NCBI RefSeq assembly: GCF_005938625.1
Contig: NZ_VCNJ01000002.1
Location: forward strand, 1-64,000
Length of the DNA stretch: 64,000 bases
Direction: 5' to 3'
DNA from: Pseudomonas fluorescens
Lineage (GTDB): Bacteria > Pseudomonadota > Gammaproteobacteria > Pseudomonadales > Pseudomonadaceae
The notes under the pieces: generated by a model
Told to the model about the DNA's origin: nothing
Databases searched by the model: none
The model's input: only the letters and a program-made list of their open reading frames with translations
Shown here: positions 47,001 to 56,057 of the stretch, one piece after another
Layout of the letters: each line of letters begins with the position of its first letter
How positions within the stretch are numbered: position 1 is the first letter of the stretch
Made by a program: the position numbers and the translations under genes

Positions 47001-48205
47001 CCGATTGGCTGGCGGCATTACCGGCGCTTGCCAAGGAATACAGCCACGCCGCGTTTGCCATCATCGGCCTTCGTGCGCAAGTGGGTCAGACGTTTCTGCC
47101 CGTATGGTGTATTGACGAAAAGCTTGTGCTGATGGACACCATGAGTAACCAGGAGCTGACGTTGCTGGGGCTGACGCCCGACCGGCAGGCCGTTTGGCTG
47201 TTTGATGTTTCTTCCGGACAACTGTGGCGCCAGACGCTGGTCGCTCTCGAGCAGATGCGCACGGCGTTCGGCAACGGCAGCGTGTTGCTGCATCGCCAAG
47301 TGTTGCCACAGGCCGAGCGAGTCTGGGCGTCGTGGGCGTTTTGCGAGGTGCTGCCGCATGGCGACGGGCTGCTCGGGCGCACCCGCGAAGGTGTGACGCT
47401 GCAACTGCAGGATCAGCAACCGGCGCGAATTGTCAGCATGGAAAACCGCTGGTCATACGTCCCTGACCAGACGCCTGCGCAATTGCAGGAGCGTTTAAAA
47501 CAGCGGCTGGACGGGCAAGACCATGCCGCGTTTCTCCCCGTCGAAAATACTGGCAATCGTTACCAATACTACGTGCCGAAGCTCGATCGACTATTCGAGG
47601 TGTCTGCTCGCAACGATGGAAAATGGGCGACGTTCCTCGGCACGCGCGATGCGGCCAATCCGCTGCTGTTCGACCCGATTGACCAATTGCTCTTCAGCGC
47701 CGGAACGGTCGATGGCGTCTGGTTGCCGGGTAGCTACGCCCACCGTGACGAGGAGGTCATGCTGCTGGAAGTGAGTGATGACCTCACCGAGGTGCAGCCA
47801 TTGCTTCCTGACAATATCGAAAGGTTGATTCTGACCTTTGGTTCGCGCACAGAGGGTTATCGGGTATCGGCCGCAGCCTGGCAGCGTCTGGATTGCATCG
47901 TTGTTGATGTACGGCGCCCTTCCGGGGAGCAGGAGACGGAACCTGGCCTGTTGGTGCTGGATATGCCTGAGTGTGGGCATTGGCTGATGTCGCGGGTCGA
48001 TAGCCATCTGCTACTCGCCGATCCGGACAATGGGCACAGTCTGATCGTTCGCGGGATCGAGGAGCAGGGTTCTTGCGAGCTGGCTGTCAAAATCGCTGGC
48101 CGGGAGTACCTGTGCGCATTCGAACAATGGTCGAAGGCCTTTGCGACCGGGCAGGGCAATGACGCAACTGCCAGCCTGGCGGTGGTGGCTGAACATTTGC
48201 CCTGA
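41042..48205 (+). CDS. Giant chimeric toxin: TcdA/TcdB-type glycosyltransferase, RCY cysteine protease, pore-forming domain
   Basis: A single 2387-residue frame. Residues about 108-310 match the glycosyltransferase of clostridial large toxins: IMHFVWVGG (W117), AASDVVR (D284, R287) and the DxD motif YSDMDYLPPL (D300, D302), spaced as in TcdB. Residues about 800-960 carry RRCYPLALLMG (C829), GDHALLVAKV (H916) and YDPNFAIYAF (D935), a C-H-D triad resembling C58/MCF-type proteases. Hydrophobic residues about 1160-1310 include FSLVNIGFDIYNLS, as in the TcdA/TcdB pore-forming region. Residues 1350-2387 are beta-rich and unrecognised. No signal peptide or CROP repeats. Likely a self-processing toxin that modifies host GTPases (inference). 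Confidence 0.85.
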   Translation: MGVMEQYVDEFNFISADEYSALKRAFKAFSASAEYATLVTLYEQAGQATSLSEKLQVVTLFLENFERLAKRNSASPAIALIDTVEEKLRDYTARLTGTVNMLSDVPRPIPAIMHFVWVGGSEVGNIQRDYMNIWRQVLAAENYQFNLWYDSDALLAFEMNRVISDSARVAAMESGGDTVTNPDELAKMIEDRARVLKREMFEYLQQPQWHGKADQARIDLMVRAYGKDRTTLEAFRQRCLQSHQQMAGSDLQLRDVRREFAGHFLQDVYQREVSMRGNFAAASDVVRLQTEYAEGGRYSDMDYLPPLADRLGGVDISGFSDEQRLGVLQLLLNHDDALMPGRDRLRYSDHTDALPAAHREALLVFARSKPGVEPIFVAPREVHSPQHGLRMGAQFSRDMNAYLLAQPQSEMTLAVMQLIRFNYDCLQAVEQSAVASSVDWSQTERLLDVIENVMNEKIEQGQLTRTLQDFLGKLSEAIFNYYRDGIRVGARGTIALTGPGAAVTGLRNYVETHLLPHNEITVQEHLRLAEGYNVQTEEEAISGWTVNDDAEQWLAKEHEKWKTGTLKSRYTGQLADLLQLQQTLTFKQGWPVVGGKAVLLTSVLQQLMDDLGEPFVRAMRDKLSGDITFTQPFSIGFDNRQLILAQPVRELPNSQGAESSSNLNELLSRIAHDSLPLEQLSPLVRVMLGGIFGATSLDEASFASVWQTVRDLAVDTDGDGTFARYDALEKALRQRQSPAFEAALARGQVHGLLTARELKVQALFEPLTLRQWGERIGQITRTAQDEYRARILQRSAQVREMFFAAGATSARQLSQDLLMHTPSDPGRRCYPLALLMGAAVAAGESAERTLVGHVATANVNHQQPSSQALLSALSELRALPTSAIGESRGLQSLGSVIQTLEAKSAATVLLLDTGDHALLVAKVQTGGQFVYRFYDPNFAIYAFAEGTQVKLGIERYLSAGDSALARLYGLGEMGGARFNVIELDTEAMAARKLSTGLRLDSFLRIPSSDSRRVPVWAKQAVARQRSLGENARMGASLAQVDARYWAQAFDQAMQRLRREHSLGREYLPLLETVKSQADGGFSLTLVDAQNPQQVRTVTTADPRFTQLKQHLHQRMKAGKPSAPAEADGGSRLSFAFAIQTLISEMRHREHQVGDPLPALSIALQIQVYVSYAQLGFGVLSDTAQMINLVRQAVASEQALVLRQSSLSGGVLGRAATGVGFAFSLVNIGFDIYNLSVAQNHEQRSRFSTSLAFNAVALGVDVVALAAGGTVGAAAAFLSVPLLGIGIGATAIASNLGQIADKATAVGNHLRAIHNAYKPGAFTVAEGVLQFPPEAVITHLDLQERRVRFDSQRFYPWGGGALELPQYNDDPQQIHRSLNIRQAFGLAGSTALNFQEAAALHTVVLPCTPLCYYGYEYQLGGAGYVYEPLPGERVEPRSTSEMPKPDWYSYFNPFTALGDTLTSHLDKRIHTRYPQLRNSAADKLEYDKQGKRRFYLHSTPSLKHILYKLHSVYKPTTISVVLDEQVRQLAVPTLPMECQQKLSYEISATSERCQLRLTPGLKTVKFNGATQWLVHAPWASIEQVSFDDVPMLDDGAPQTYLAGRQLTVDGIVLSAFEGLIELAGGELFQLDWQRQALDLVSITLDDDKTIARDVLARLRQRNHEGRLGTGYVTLHRFRVPFNPASHAVRTTAFYDIAQKRLLFARDLPREVNDGLMLGAANAAHAWFYHPDHATVWRVDVITGLVVHRYRLLSVEPGTKISAFGQLADGTLRVSQQLVEQASMNVRTTLEFHLTDREVTLTDIHMWSPGLENSFLKPEEGTRIGFFRHRQKQRRPYADETPGMASPISTWTYAPYIHARAWSFGQLLERAWIAAHHDRYFRAGTESDADRVMLMPRSSDPAAALLFYSRQSQMLSHGIELGDNVPWHKALAKGVIDVTRVGESFLATQDDGRLFEIDLDAKDDNWLSELDREVLKFVGLGQRWLQQNPDWLAALPALAKEYSHAAFAIIGLRAQVGQTFLPVWCIDEKLVLMDTMSNQELTLLGLTPDRQAVWLFDVSSGQLWRQTLVALEQMRTAFGNGSVLLHRQVLPQAERVWASWAFCEVLPHGDGLLGRTREGVTLQLQDQQPARIVSMENRWSYVPDQTPAQLQERLKQRLDGQDHAAFLPVENTGNRYQYYVPKLDRLFEVSARNDGKWATFLGTRDAANPLLFDPIDQLLFSAGTVDGVWLPGSYAHRDEEVMLLEVSDDLTEVQPLLPDNIERLILTFGSRTEGYRVSAAAWQRLDCIVVDVRRPSGEQETEPGLLVLDMPECGHWLMSRVDSHLLLADPDNGHSLIVRGIEEQGSCELAVKIAGREYLCAFEQWSKAFATGQGNDATASLAVVAEHLP

Positions 48206-48226
48206 CCGGTAAATTGGTCTGAAAAC

Positions 48227-48254
48227 CAAAACGCCTCTTCGGAGGCGTTTTTTT
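48227..48254 (+). terminator. Rho-independent terminator of the toxin gene
   Basis: AAACGCCTC and GAGGCGTTT form a 9-bp stem around a TTCG tetraloop, followed by a T-run, 22 bases after the toxin stop. It makes the toxin gene a separate transcription unit from the small genes downstream. Confidence 0.93.
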
Positions 48255-48515
48255 GCACTAAGTATGCGGGCAGTCGTATCTCGGATGTTATCTGGACGCC
48301 TGTCGCATGGACCGACAGAGATCTGTATATCTTCACAAGTCAATCTTGACGCTACTGATGTAAGCAGGGCTTTTGATAATGTTTTGTTAAATATGTTGTT
48401 GTGTTTTTTCTGTGATTTCCAAGTTGCGCTGTTTATGGTGTTTGCTATCTGTCGATTTTACCTGGATTAAAGTAATGACAGGTCATTGAAATATCGCAAT
48501 CAAAAAGGAATCAAG
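48255..48515 (+). promoter_or_regulatory. AT-rich gap before the three small island genes
   Basis: These 261 bases are strongly AT-rich around 48365-48475 (for example TGTTTTGTTAAATATGTTG). I see no credible gene. The region presumably holds the promoter of the 48516 gene; exact boxes cannot be assigned. Confidence 0.4.
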
Positions 48516-49298
48516 ATGAGTGTAGACGTTAGTGTCATTCCACCGCTCGCTGAACGTTTGACGTTTATTCGTGAAATCAAATTGCTCACGCCTGCGCCGA
48601 AAATCATGCGCCGCGTGTTTTCCGTTAAAAGTCACTCGGCGCTTGAGGGCAGCGTCAGTCAAAATGCAGTATTGCTGGGTGATACGCTGCTGAATTACAT
48701 GGAGGGAATGAGCCGGGATGAGAAACGTGAAATAAGAAATAGTGTGAGGCTCGCTCAGATTCTGAGTAATAAGTACAAAAACGAAAAGCTCGACCTTGCA
48801 GCGTGGCTGGATATATATGCGAAGTCATTGAATTATATGGGTTGGTATTCGGATCGCAAACCCGGCGAAAAAAAGTACGAAGATTTTTCCGGCGATATCT
48901 CCAGGAAAATGGTCGATGTCGTCAGGGCGCTGGGTAACGAACCGATGCTGGATAACACGCTGGCTGCCTTTGCCGCACTGAAAAACCATAAAGCGGGATT
49001 AGCCTCGTATGCGAAGGAAAGTCTCTGGGGGCAGTCTTTTCAAACAATGCCGTCCGGACGCGACGAGCAAGGACGAATCACACTGGTCTTGAATCATTCG
49101 CGATTGAATGCCTCGCGCCAAGTGGAGAATTTCCTTTTCTGTCACTGGCGCTCGGGTGAAGTTGTACTGCGTCATAACTATCTTAGCTTTTTTCTCGACA
49201 GAAATGCCTACGCACAAGTTCGTACCGAAGTAGAGGCGATTCTTGAAGAGGATGACATGAGCGAAATCGACTTGCGGCTGGAATTGATTGGTGTTTGA
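48516..49298 (+). CDS. Uncharacterised island protein 1
   Basis: The 260-residue soluble protein is not recognised. The N-terminal half looks helical (residues 60-115), ending in LAAWLDIYAKSLNYMGWYSD. The C-terminal third looks beta-rich (RITLVLNHSRLNASRQVENFLF) and ends in an acidic helix (RTEVEAILEEDDMSEIDLRLELIGV). No signal peptide or membrane segment is seen. The ATG at 48516 has AAGGA six bases upstream. The LNxMGW motif and overall layout recur in the next gene, suggesting duplication. Placement behind the toxin suggests an accessory, immunity or co-secreted effector role, all unproven. Confidence 0.75.
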   Translation: MSVDVSVIPPLAERLTFIREIKLLTPAPKIMRRVFSVKSHSALEGSVSQNAVLLGDTLLNYMEGMSRDEKREIRNSVRLAQILSNKYKNEKLDLAAWLDIYAKSLNYMGWYSDRKPGEKKYEDFSGDISRKMVDVVRALGNEPMLDNTLAAFAALKNHKAGLASYAKESLWGQSFQTMPSGRDEQGRITLVLNHSRLNASRQVENFLFCHWRSGEVVLRHNYLSFFLDRNAYAQVRTEVEAILEEDDMSEIDLRLELIGV

Positions 49299-49411
49299 AG
49301 TTCGGCGCAAGTTTACTTGTTGTAATGTTCTTTCTGTTGATGTGAATTTGGCGTTTGGTTAGTTTGTCGTTCAAGCCGCAACGGCTTTTGTATAAATATA
49401 GGGATGTAGAA

Positions 49412-50230
49412 ATGAATGATGTAATGGTTGTAAAAATGAATGAAGCGGAAAGTCTCGCGTTTATCGAAACCTGCTGTAAGGAAAGCATTGCTGTTCTGAA
49501 TGGTTCACGTTCGATCATGCCTTTCGCCCGGGCATTCAAATTGGACCTGCCAGACAAGGATGCTTTGAGTAACGCGGTACTTAACTCGACGATGATCGCC
49601 TTTCCTGAAGGTATGAAGCGTCGCCATAAGACCATTATCAAACGTACGTTTCTGTTTGCTGATTTGTCTGCGCAGATCAAGTACCCGAACAAAGCAGATG
49701 CTGCCAAGCGTCTGTCCTACATGCTCCAGGGTTTGAATGCCATGGGCTGGGCACATTTCGGCAAGCCTGAGACTTTTGAGGAAACCGTCTCCAGTGGCAT
49801 AACCATGTCGAATCTGGTTGTGGACATCGCCAAGGCTGCACTGGGTGCAGTGGGCGTTGGAACTATTGGTGAAGTGATGAAGCTGGGGGCTGACGCGGCC
49901 ATCAAAGGCCTCGAAGGTAACGCCGAAGCTCTGAAGCTTTATGAGAAAAATGGCAAGAAGGCCGGTGGTTCGAACTTCGGCGTGATGAGCGCAGCCGAAA
50001 GTAAAGACGATGATATTTACCTTACCGTAGGTGCGATCAGCTACAGCATTAAATCCGGCAACTCGCATATTGCGTTCTTCGACAAAACCGATTCTTCTTC
50101 CAGTGTGGTCAAAGGGCATGGCGTATTTACCATGTACCCCGACGAAGACTTCACCGCGAAGAAAGAAGCGGCAGCCAATCGCTTCTACGAAGCGATCGAC
50201 GCTGCTCTGGAAATGGAATACGGTTTCTGA
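49412..50230 (+). CDS. Uncharacterised island protein 2 (related to protein 1)
   Basis: The 272-residue protein is not recognised. The N-terminal helical region leads to KRLSYMLQGLNAMGWAHFGK, matching the LNxMGW motif of the preceding gene. A hydrophobic, glycine-rich helix follows (VVDIAKAALGAVGVGTIGEVM, residues about 133-153) that could insert into a membrane. The C-terminal part is beta-rich (IYLTVGAISYSIKSGNSHIAFF) and ends in a helix. The ATG at 49412 has AGGGA seven bases upstream; two further in-frame ATGs follow within nine codons. Codon use is AT-richer than the flanking core genes. Confidence 0.75.
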   Translation: MNDVMVVKMNEAESLAFIETCCKESIAVLNGSRSIMPFARAFKLDLPDKDALSNAVLNSTMIAFPEGMKRRHKTIIKRTFLFADLSAQIKYPNKADAAKRLSYMLQGLNAMGWAHFGKPETFEETVSSGITMSNLVVDIAKAALGAVGVGTIGEVMKLGADAAIKGLEGNAEALKLYEKNGKKAGGSNFGVMSAAESKDDDIYLTVGAISYSIKSGNSHIAFFDKTDSSSSVVKGHGVFTMYPDEDFTAKKEAAANRFYEAIDAALEMEYGF

Positions 50231-50280
50231 TTTTTCAGGTCAGGCGCTCTGCGCCTGGCCTCTTCATGGATTGATAAAGT

Positions 50281-50964
50281 ATGAAATATTATGGATATGC
50301 CAACGCCGGATGCCTGTTGGCATGCGCCACATCGCTACCTGATGAACATCTGAAAGATATTCTGTCCTCATCTGTTTACATGCAGTTTTCGTGCAATAAC
50401 AAGTTTCCGTTGTTTGCAGATTACAAAGCCTGGAATGAACGCTACTCACAAGTTCAGCGTTTTTGCCTCTATAAACTATCGGGCTGGCTCAGTTATGAGG
50501 GGTTTTCAACCTCGCTCGATAAAAACCTGACGCCAACAGAGATGGTTTGTGCTGCATTGTCAGGGGCTTTATCGGCTGAGGAAAAGTGTCTGCTGGAACG
50601 GCTGATGGAGGATTTTTCGCAATTGAATGCCGACAGCAAAGCATCGATTTTATTCAGGCAGCGTGCGGTGGAGTCAGTTTCGCCGGTCTTGGAAGGAGAA
50701 GGGATCGTCAGTCGTGTCCGAGTCCAGGTTGGCGTCGTTGACGATAAATCCACGGTGAAATGCGTGATACTTAACATCGCAACGCGCCAACCTGTCGAAC
50801 CCTGCTTTTTGCGGCAGGAGTTCACATTGGGTGAGATGGTTGAAAGTATTCATGCAGAGTACTTTGTCGCGCAACTGGATGAGGACTATGCCGATTCCAA
50901 AAGAGCCATGGTGTTCAGAACTCTCGACGGAAGAGAGACCATGGAAATCGAGCGGTTTGTCTAA
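50281..50964 (+). CDS. Uncharacterised island protein 3
   Basis: The 227-residue protein is not recognised. It starts MKYYGYANAGCLLACATSLP without a clear signal peptide and has several cysteines in the first 80 residues. LYKLSGWLSYEGFSTSL may correspond to the LNxMGW region of proteins 1 and 2. The C-terminal beta-rich part (RVRVQVGVVDDKSTVKCVIL, then FTLGEMVESIHAEYF) has a layout like protein 2. The ribosome-binding site is weak. Its stop codon sits inside a perfect hairpin. Confidence 0.72.
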   Translation: MKYYGYANAGCLLACATSLPDEHLKDILSSSVYMQFSCNNKFPLFADYKAWNERYSQVQRFCLYKLSGWLSYEGFSTSLDKNLTPTEMVCAALSGALSAEEKCLLERLMEDFSQLNADSKASILFRQRAVESVSPVLEGEGIVSRVRVQVGVVDDKSTVKCVILNIATRQPVEPCFLRQEFTLGEMVESIHAEYFVAQLDEDYADSKRAMVFRTLDGRETMEIERFV

Positions 50965-50975
50965 ACCGCTCGATT
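50946..50975 (+). terminator. Perfect 13-bp hairpin enclosing the stop codon
   Basis: AATCGAGCGGTTT (50946-50958) pairs perfectly with AAACCGCTCGATT (50963-50975) around a GTCT loop; the TAA stop is at 50962-50964. There is no U-tract, so termination efficiency is uncertain. It marks the end of the island gene block. Confidence 0.5.
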
Positions 50976-51051
50976 GAATATTGGTTATAAATGGCAGAAG
51001 GATAGAAAGCTTCCGGTTTTCACGTCTGGGGTATCCATCACTTCGTGGCAC

Positions 51052-51648
51052 TCAAGGCACCAGGTAGCCCTTTATTCCCGTAAATATGATCTGCGCGGCC
51101 AGTGCGCAGACGAACAACCCCATCAATCTACTCACTATCTGCAAACCCTGATCCCCCAGAATCTGTTCAATCCGGTTTGACAGATAAAGCACGATCCCGA
51201 CTGTGAAGCTGGCCAATACGATGCTCATGATGGCAGTGAGTTTGTCGTCCCAATGGGGCTGGCTAACGCCCATCACCAACAACGCGCCGATGGTCCCGGG
51301 TCCGACCGTGATAGGAATGGTCAGTGGAACGATAGTCACGTCTTGCTGCACGTTATCGGCCTGCACCGCTGACTTGCCTTGCGCCATGCCGAGTGCCGAG
51401 ATGAACAGCACGCTGCCGGCACCGATCCGGAATGCATCCACGGTAATTCCGAATACATCGAAAATCACCCGCCCGAACAAATACAGCAAGACGCTGGAGA
51501 CCAGTGTGGCCACCGCAACTTTCCAGGCCAAGCGCCGTTGCTCCTTGCGTGAATAACCGCGGGTCAGGCTGATAAAGCAGGAGAGCACGAAGAACGGGCT
51601 GTAGAGCACCAGCATCTTCAGGTAAACGCTGAACAACACATGGAGCAT
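51052..51648 (-). CDS. marC: MarC-family integral membrane protein
   Basis: The 198-residue inner-membrane protein has six hydrophobic segments. It carries the MarC/UPF0056 signatures LYSPFFVLSCFISLTRGYSR near the start and VPLTIPITVGPGTIGALLVMG in the middle. Family members were once thought to be multidrug efflux components; their function is not settled. It converges on the island genes from the right and lies downstream of retS, with 64 bases between. Confidence 0.9.
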   Translation of the reverse strand: MLHVLFSVYLKMLVLYSPFFVLSCFISLTRGYSRKEQRRLAWKVAVATLVSSVLLYLFGRVIFDVFGITVDAFRIGAGSVLFISALGMAQGKSAVQADNVQQDVTIVPLTIPITVGPGTIGALLVMGVSQPHWDDKLTAIMSIVLASFTVGIVLYLSNRIEQILGDQGLQIVSRLMGLFVCALAAQIIFTGIKGYLVP

Positions 51649-51712
51649 GGTGCAAGCTCACTGGCGAGGGAAGTCGTGGGGGAGTCTATCAGGCGCTACG
51701 GGGTCTGTCGGC

Positions 51713-54490
<2,778 letters not shown>

Positions 54491-54547
54491 GGCGAAATCC
54501 CTTCGTAGGTTGATGCCAGAATATAACGATGCGCGGCGGCGGAACAG

Positions 54548-54577
54548 CCCGGCGAGGAACGGTATCCCTCGCCGGAC
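54548..54577 (-). terminator. Hairpin between purD and retS
   Basis: CCCGGCGAGG (54548-54557) pairs with CCTCGCCGGA (54567-54576) a short way beyond the purD stop. The stem is strong but the T-tract on the minus strand is poor, so it is terminator-like only. Confidence 0.5.
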
Positions 54578-54589
54578 TTGATCGACAGC

Positions 54590-55885
54590 TTATTCCTGGG
54601 TTTCGCCACGTTCACGGGCAATGGCACGGTAGCCAATGTCCTTGCGGTAGAAGCAGCCTTCCCAGTCGATTGCTGCCGCGAGCTTGTAGGCTTGCTGCTG
54701 CGCTTCACCGACGCTTGCGCCCATTGCGGTGGCGCATAGTACGCGACCGCCGGCGGTGACGACGTTGCCGTCCTTCAATGCAGTACCGGCGTGGAAGACT
54801 TTGCCTTCCAGCTTGGCGGCTGCGTCGAGACCGTTGATCGCCGCGCCCTTGGCGTAGTCGCCCGGGTAGCCGCCAGCGGCCAGCACGATGCCGACGCTCG
54901 GGCGTGGATCCCACTGTGCTTCAACCTTGTCCAGCGCTTGCGCCAGAGCGGCTTCGACCAACAGCACCAGGCTCGATTGCAGACGCAGCATCACCGGTTG
55001 GGTTTCCGGGTCGCCGAAGCGGCAGTTGAACTCGATGACTTTCGGGTTACCGGCCTTGTCGATCATCAGACCGGCATAAAGGAAACCGGTGTAGACGTTG
55101 CCTTCCTCAGCCATGCCACGCACGGTCGGCCAGATCACCAGGTCCATTACGCGCTTGTGCACGTCGGCGGTAACCACCGGGGCAGGAGAGTAAGCACCCA
55201 TGCCGCCCGTGTTCGGGCCACTGTCGCCATCGCCAACACGTTTGTGATCCTGGCTGGTGGCCATCGGCAGAACGTTTTTGCCGTCGACCATGACGATGAA
55301 CGAAGCTTCTTCGCCGTCGAGGAATTCTTCGATGACCACACGCGAACCGGCGTCACCGAAAGCGTTGCCAGCGAGCATGTCACGCACGGCGTCTTCGGCT
55401 TCGGCCAGGGTCATGGCGACGATCACGCCTTTACCTGCGGCCAGGCCATCGGCCTTGATCACGATCGGTGCGCCTTTTTCACGCAGATAAGCCAGGGCTG
55501 GCTCGATCTCGGTGAAGTTTTGATAGTCGGCGGTAGGGATTTTGTGGCGGGCCAAGAAATCCTTGGTGAAGGCTTTCGAACCTTCCAGCTGCGCAGCACC
55601 GGCGGTCGGGCCGAAGCAGTCCAGACCACGGGAGCGGAACAGGTCGACGACGCCAGCCACCAGCGGCACTTCCGGGCCGACGATGGTCAGGGAAACGTTT
55701 TTCTCGGCGAAGTCGGCCAGTTGCTCGAGGGCCAGTACGTCGATGGCGACGTTCTCGCACTTGGCTTCAATGGCGGTCCCAGCGTTGCCCGGTGCAACAA
55801 AAACCTTCTGCACGCGCGGATCCTGAGCCACTTTCCAGGCCAGGGCGTGTTCACGGCCACCGCTGCCAATGATCAAAACGTTCAA
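54590..55885 (-). CDS. purD: Phosphoribosylamine-glycine ligase PurD
   Basis: PurD (GAR synthetase) condenses 5-phosphoribosylamine with glycine using ATP in step 2 of purine synthesis. The 431-residue ATP-grasp product has the family start NVLIIGSGGREHALAWK, the substrate loop FVAPGNAGT, ADGLAAGKGVIVA and GPNTGGMGAYSPAPV, and EFNCRFGDPETQPV. No ATG fits the family N-terminus; a TTG at 55885 has AAGGAG seven bases upstream and is chosen as start. It is downstream of purH across a repeat-filled gap. Confidence 0.96.
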   Translation of the reverse strand: MNVLIIGSGGREHALAWKVAQDPRVQKVFVAPGNAGTAIEAKCENVAIDVLALEQLADFAEKNVSLTIVGPEVPLVAGVVDLFRSRGLDCFGPTAGAAQLEGSKAFTKDFLARHKIPTADYQNFTEIEPALAYLREKGAPIVIKADGLAAGKGVIVAMTLAEAEDAVRDMLAGNAFGDAGSRVVIEEFLDGEEASFIVMVDGKNVLPMATSQDHKRVGDGDSGPNTGGMGAYSPAPVVTADVHKRVMDLVIWPTVRGMAEEGNVYTGFLYAGLMIDKAGNPKVIEFNCRFGDPETQPVMLRLQSSLVLLVEAALAQALDKVEAQWDPRPSVGIVLAAGGYPGDYAKGAAINGLDAAAKLEGKVFHAGTALKDGNVVTAGGRVLCATAMGASVGEAQQQAYKLAAAIDWEGCFYRKDIGYRAIARERGETQE

Positions 55886-55904
55886 AGAGAGACTCCTTCG
55901 GAGA

Positions 55905-56053
55905 AAGCTGCAAGCTATAAGCTGCAAGCAAGAGCGAATGTGTGGCTCTTAACTACAGCTTATTGCTCTGAATTAATAAGGCTGCAACTGCAAGAAGGAG
56001 CGACACCGATCTGCTCTTTCTTGCAGCTTGCAGCTTGAGACTTGTAGCTGCCG
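55905..56053. repeat. Intergenic repeat (GCTGCAAGCT family) between purH and purD
   Basis: AAGCTGCAAGCTATAAGCTGC on the left is complementary to parts of CTTGCAGCTTGCAGCTTGAG on the right, with a CTGCAACTGCAAG segment between. It resembles the element at 13.63-13.74 kb. Fragments could fold as nested hairpins between two purine genes of the same direction. Confidence 0.65.
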
Positions 56054-56057
56054 TGTA

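Noticed and set aside
48264..48470. Possible 68-residue gene between the toxin and the first small gene
   Set aside because: It begins in the promoter gap, has no ribosome-binding site or recognisable motif, and its composition fits non-coding AT-rich DNA.
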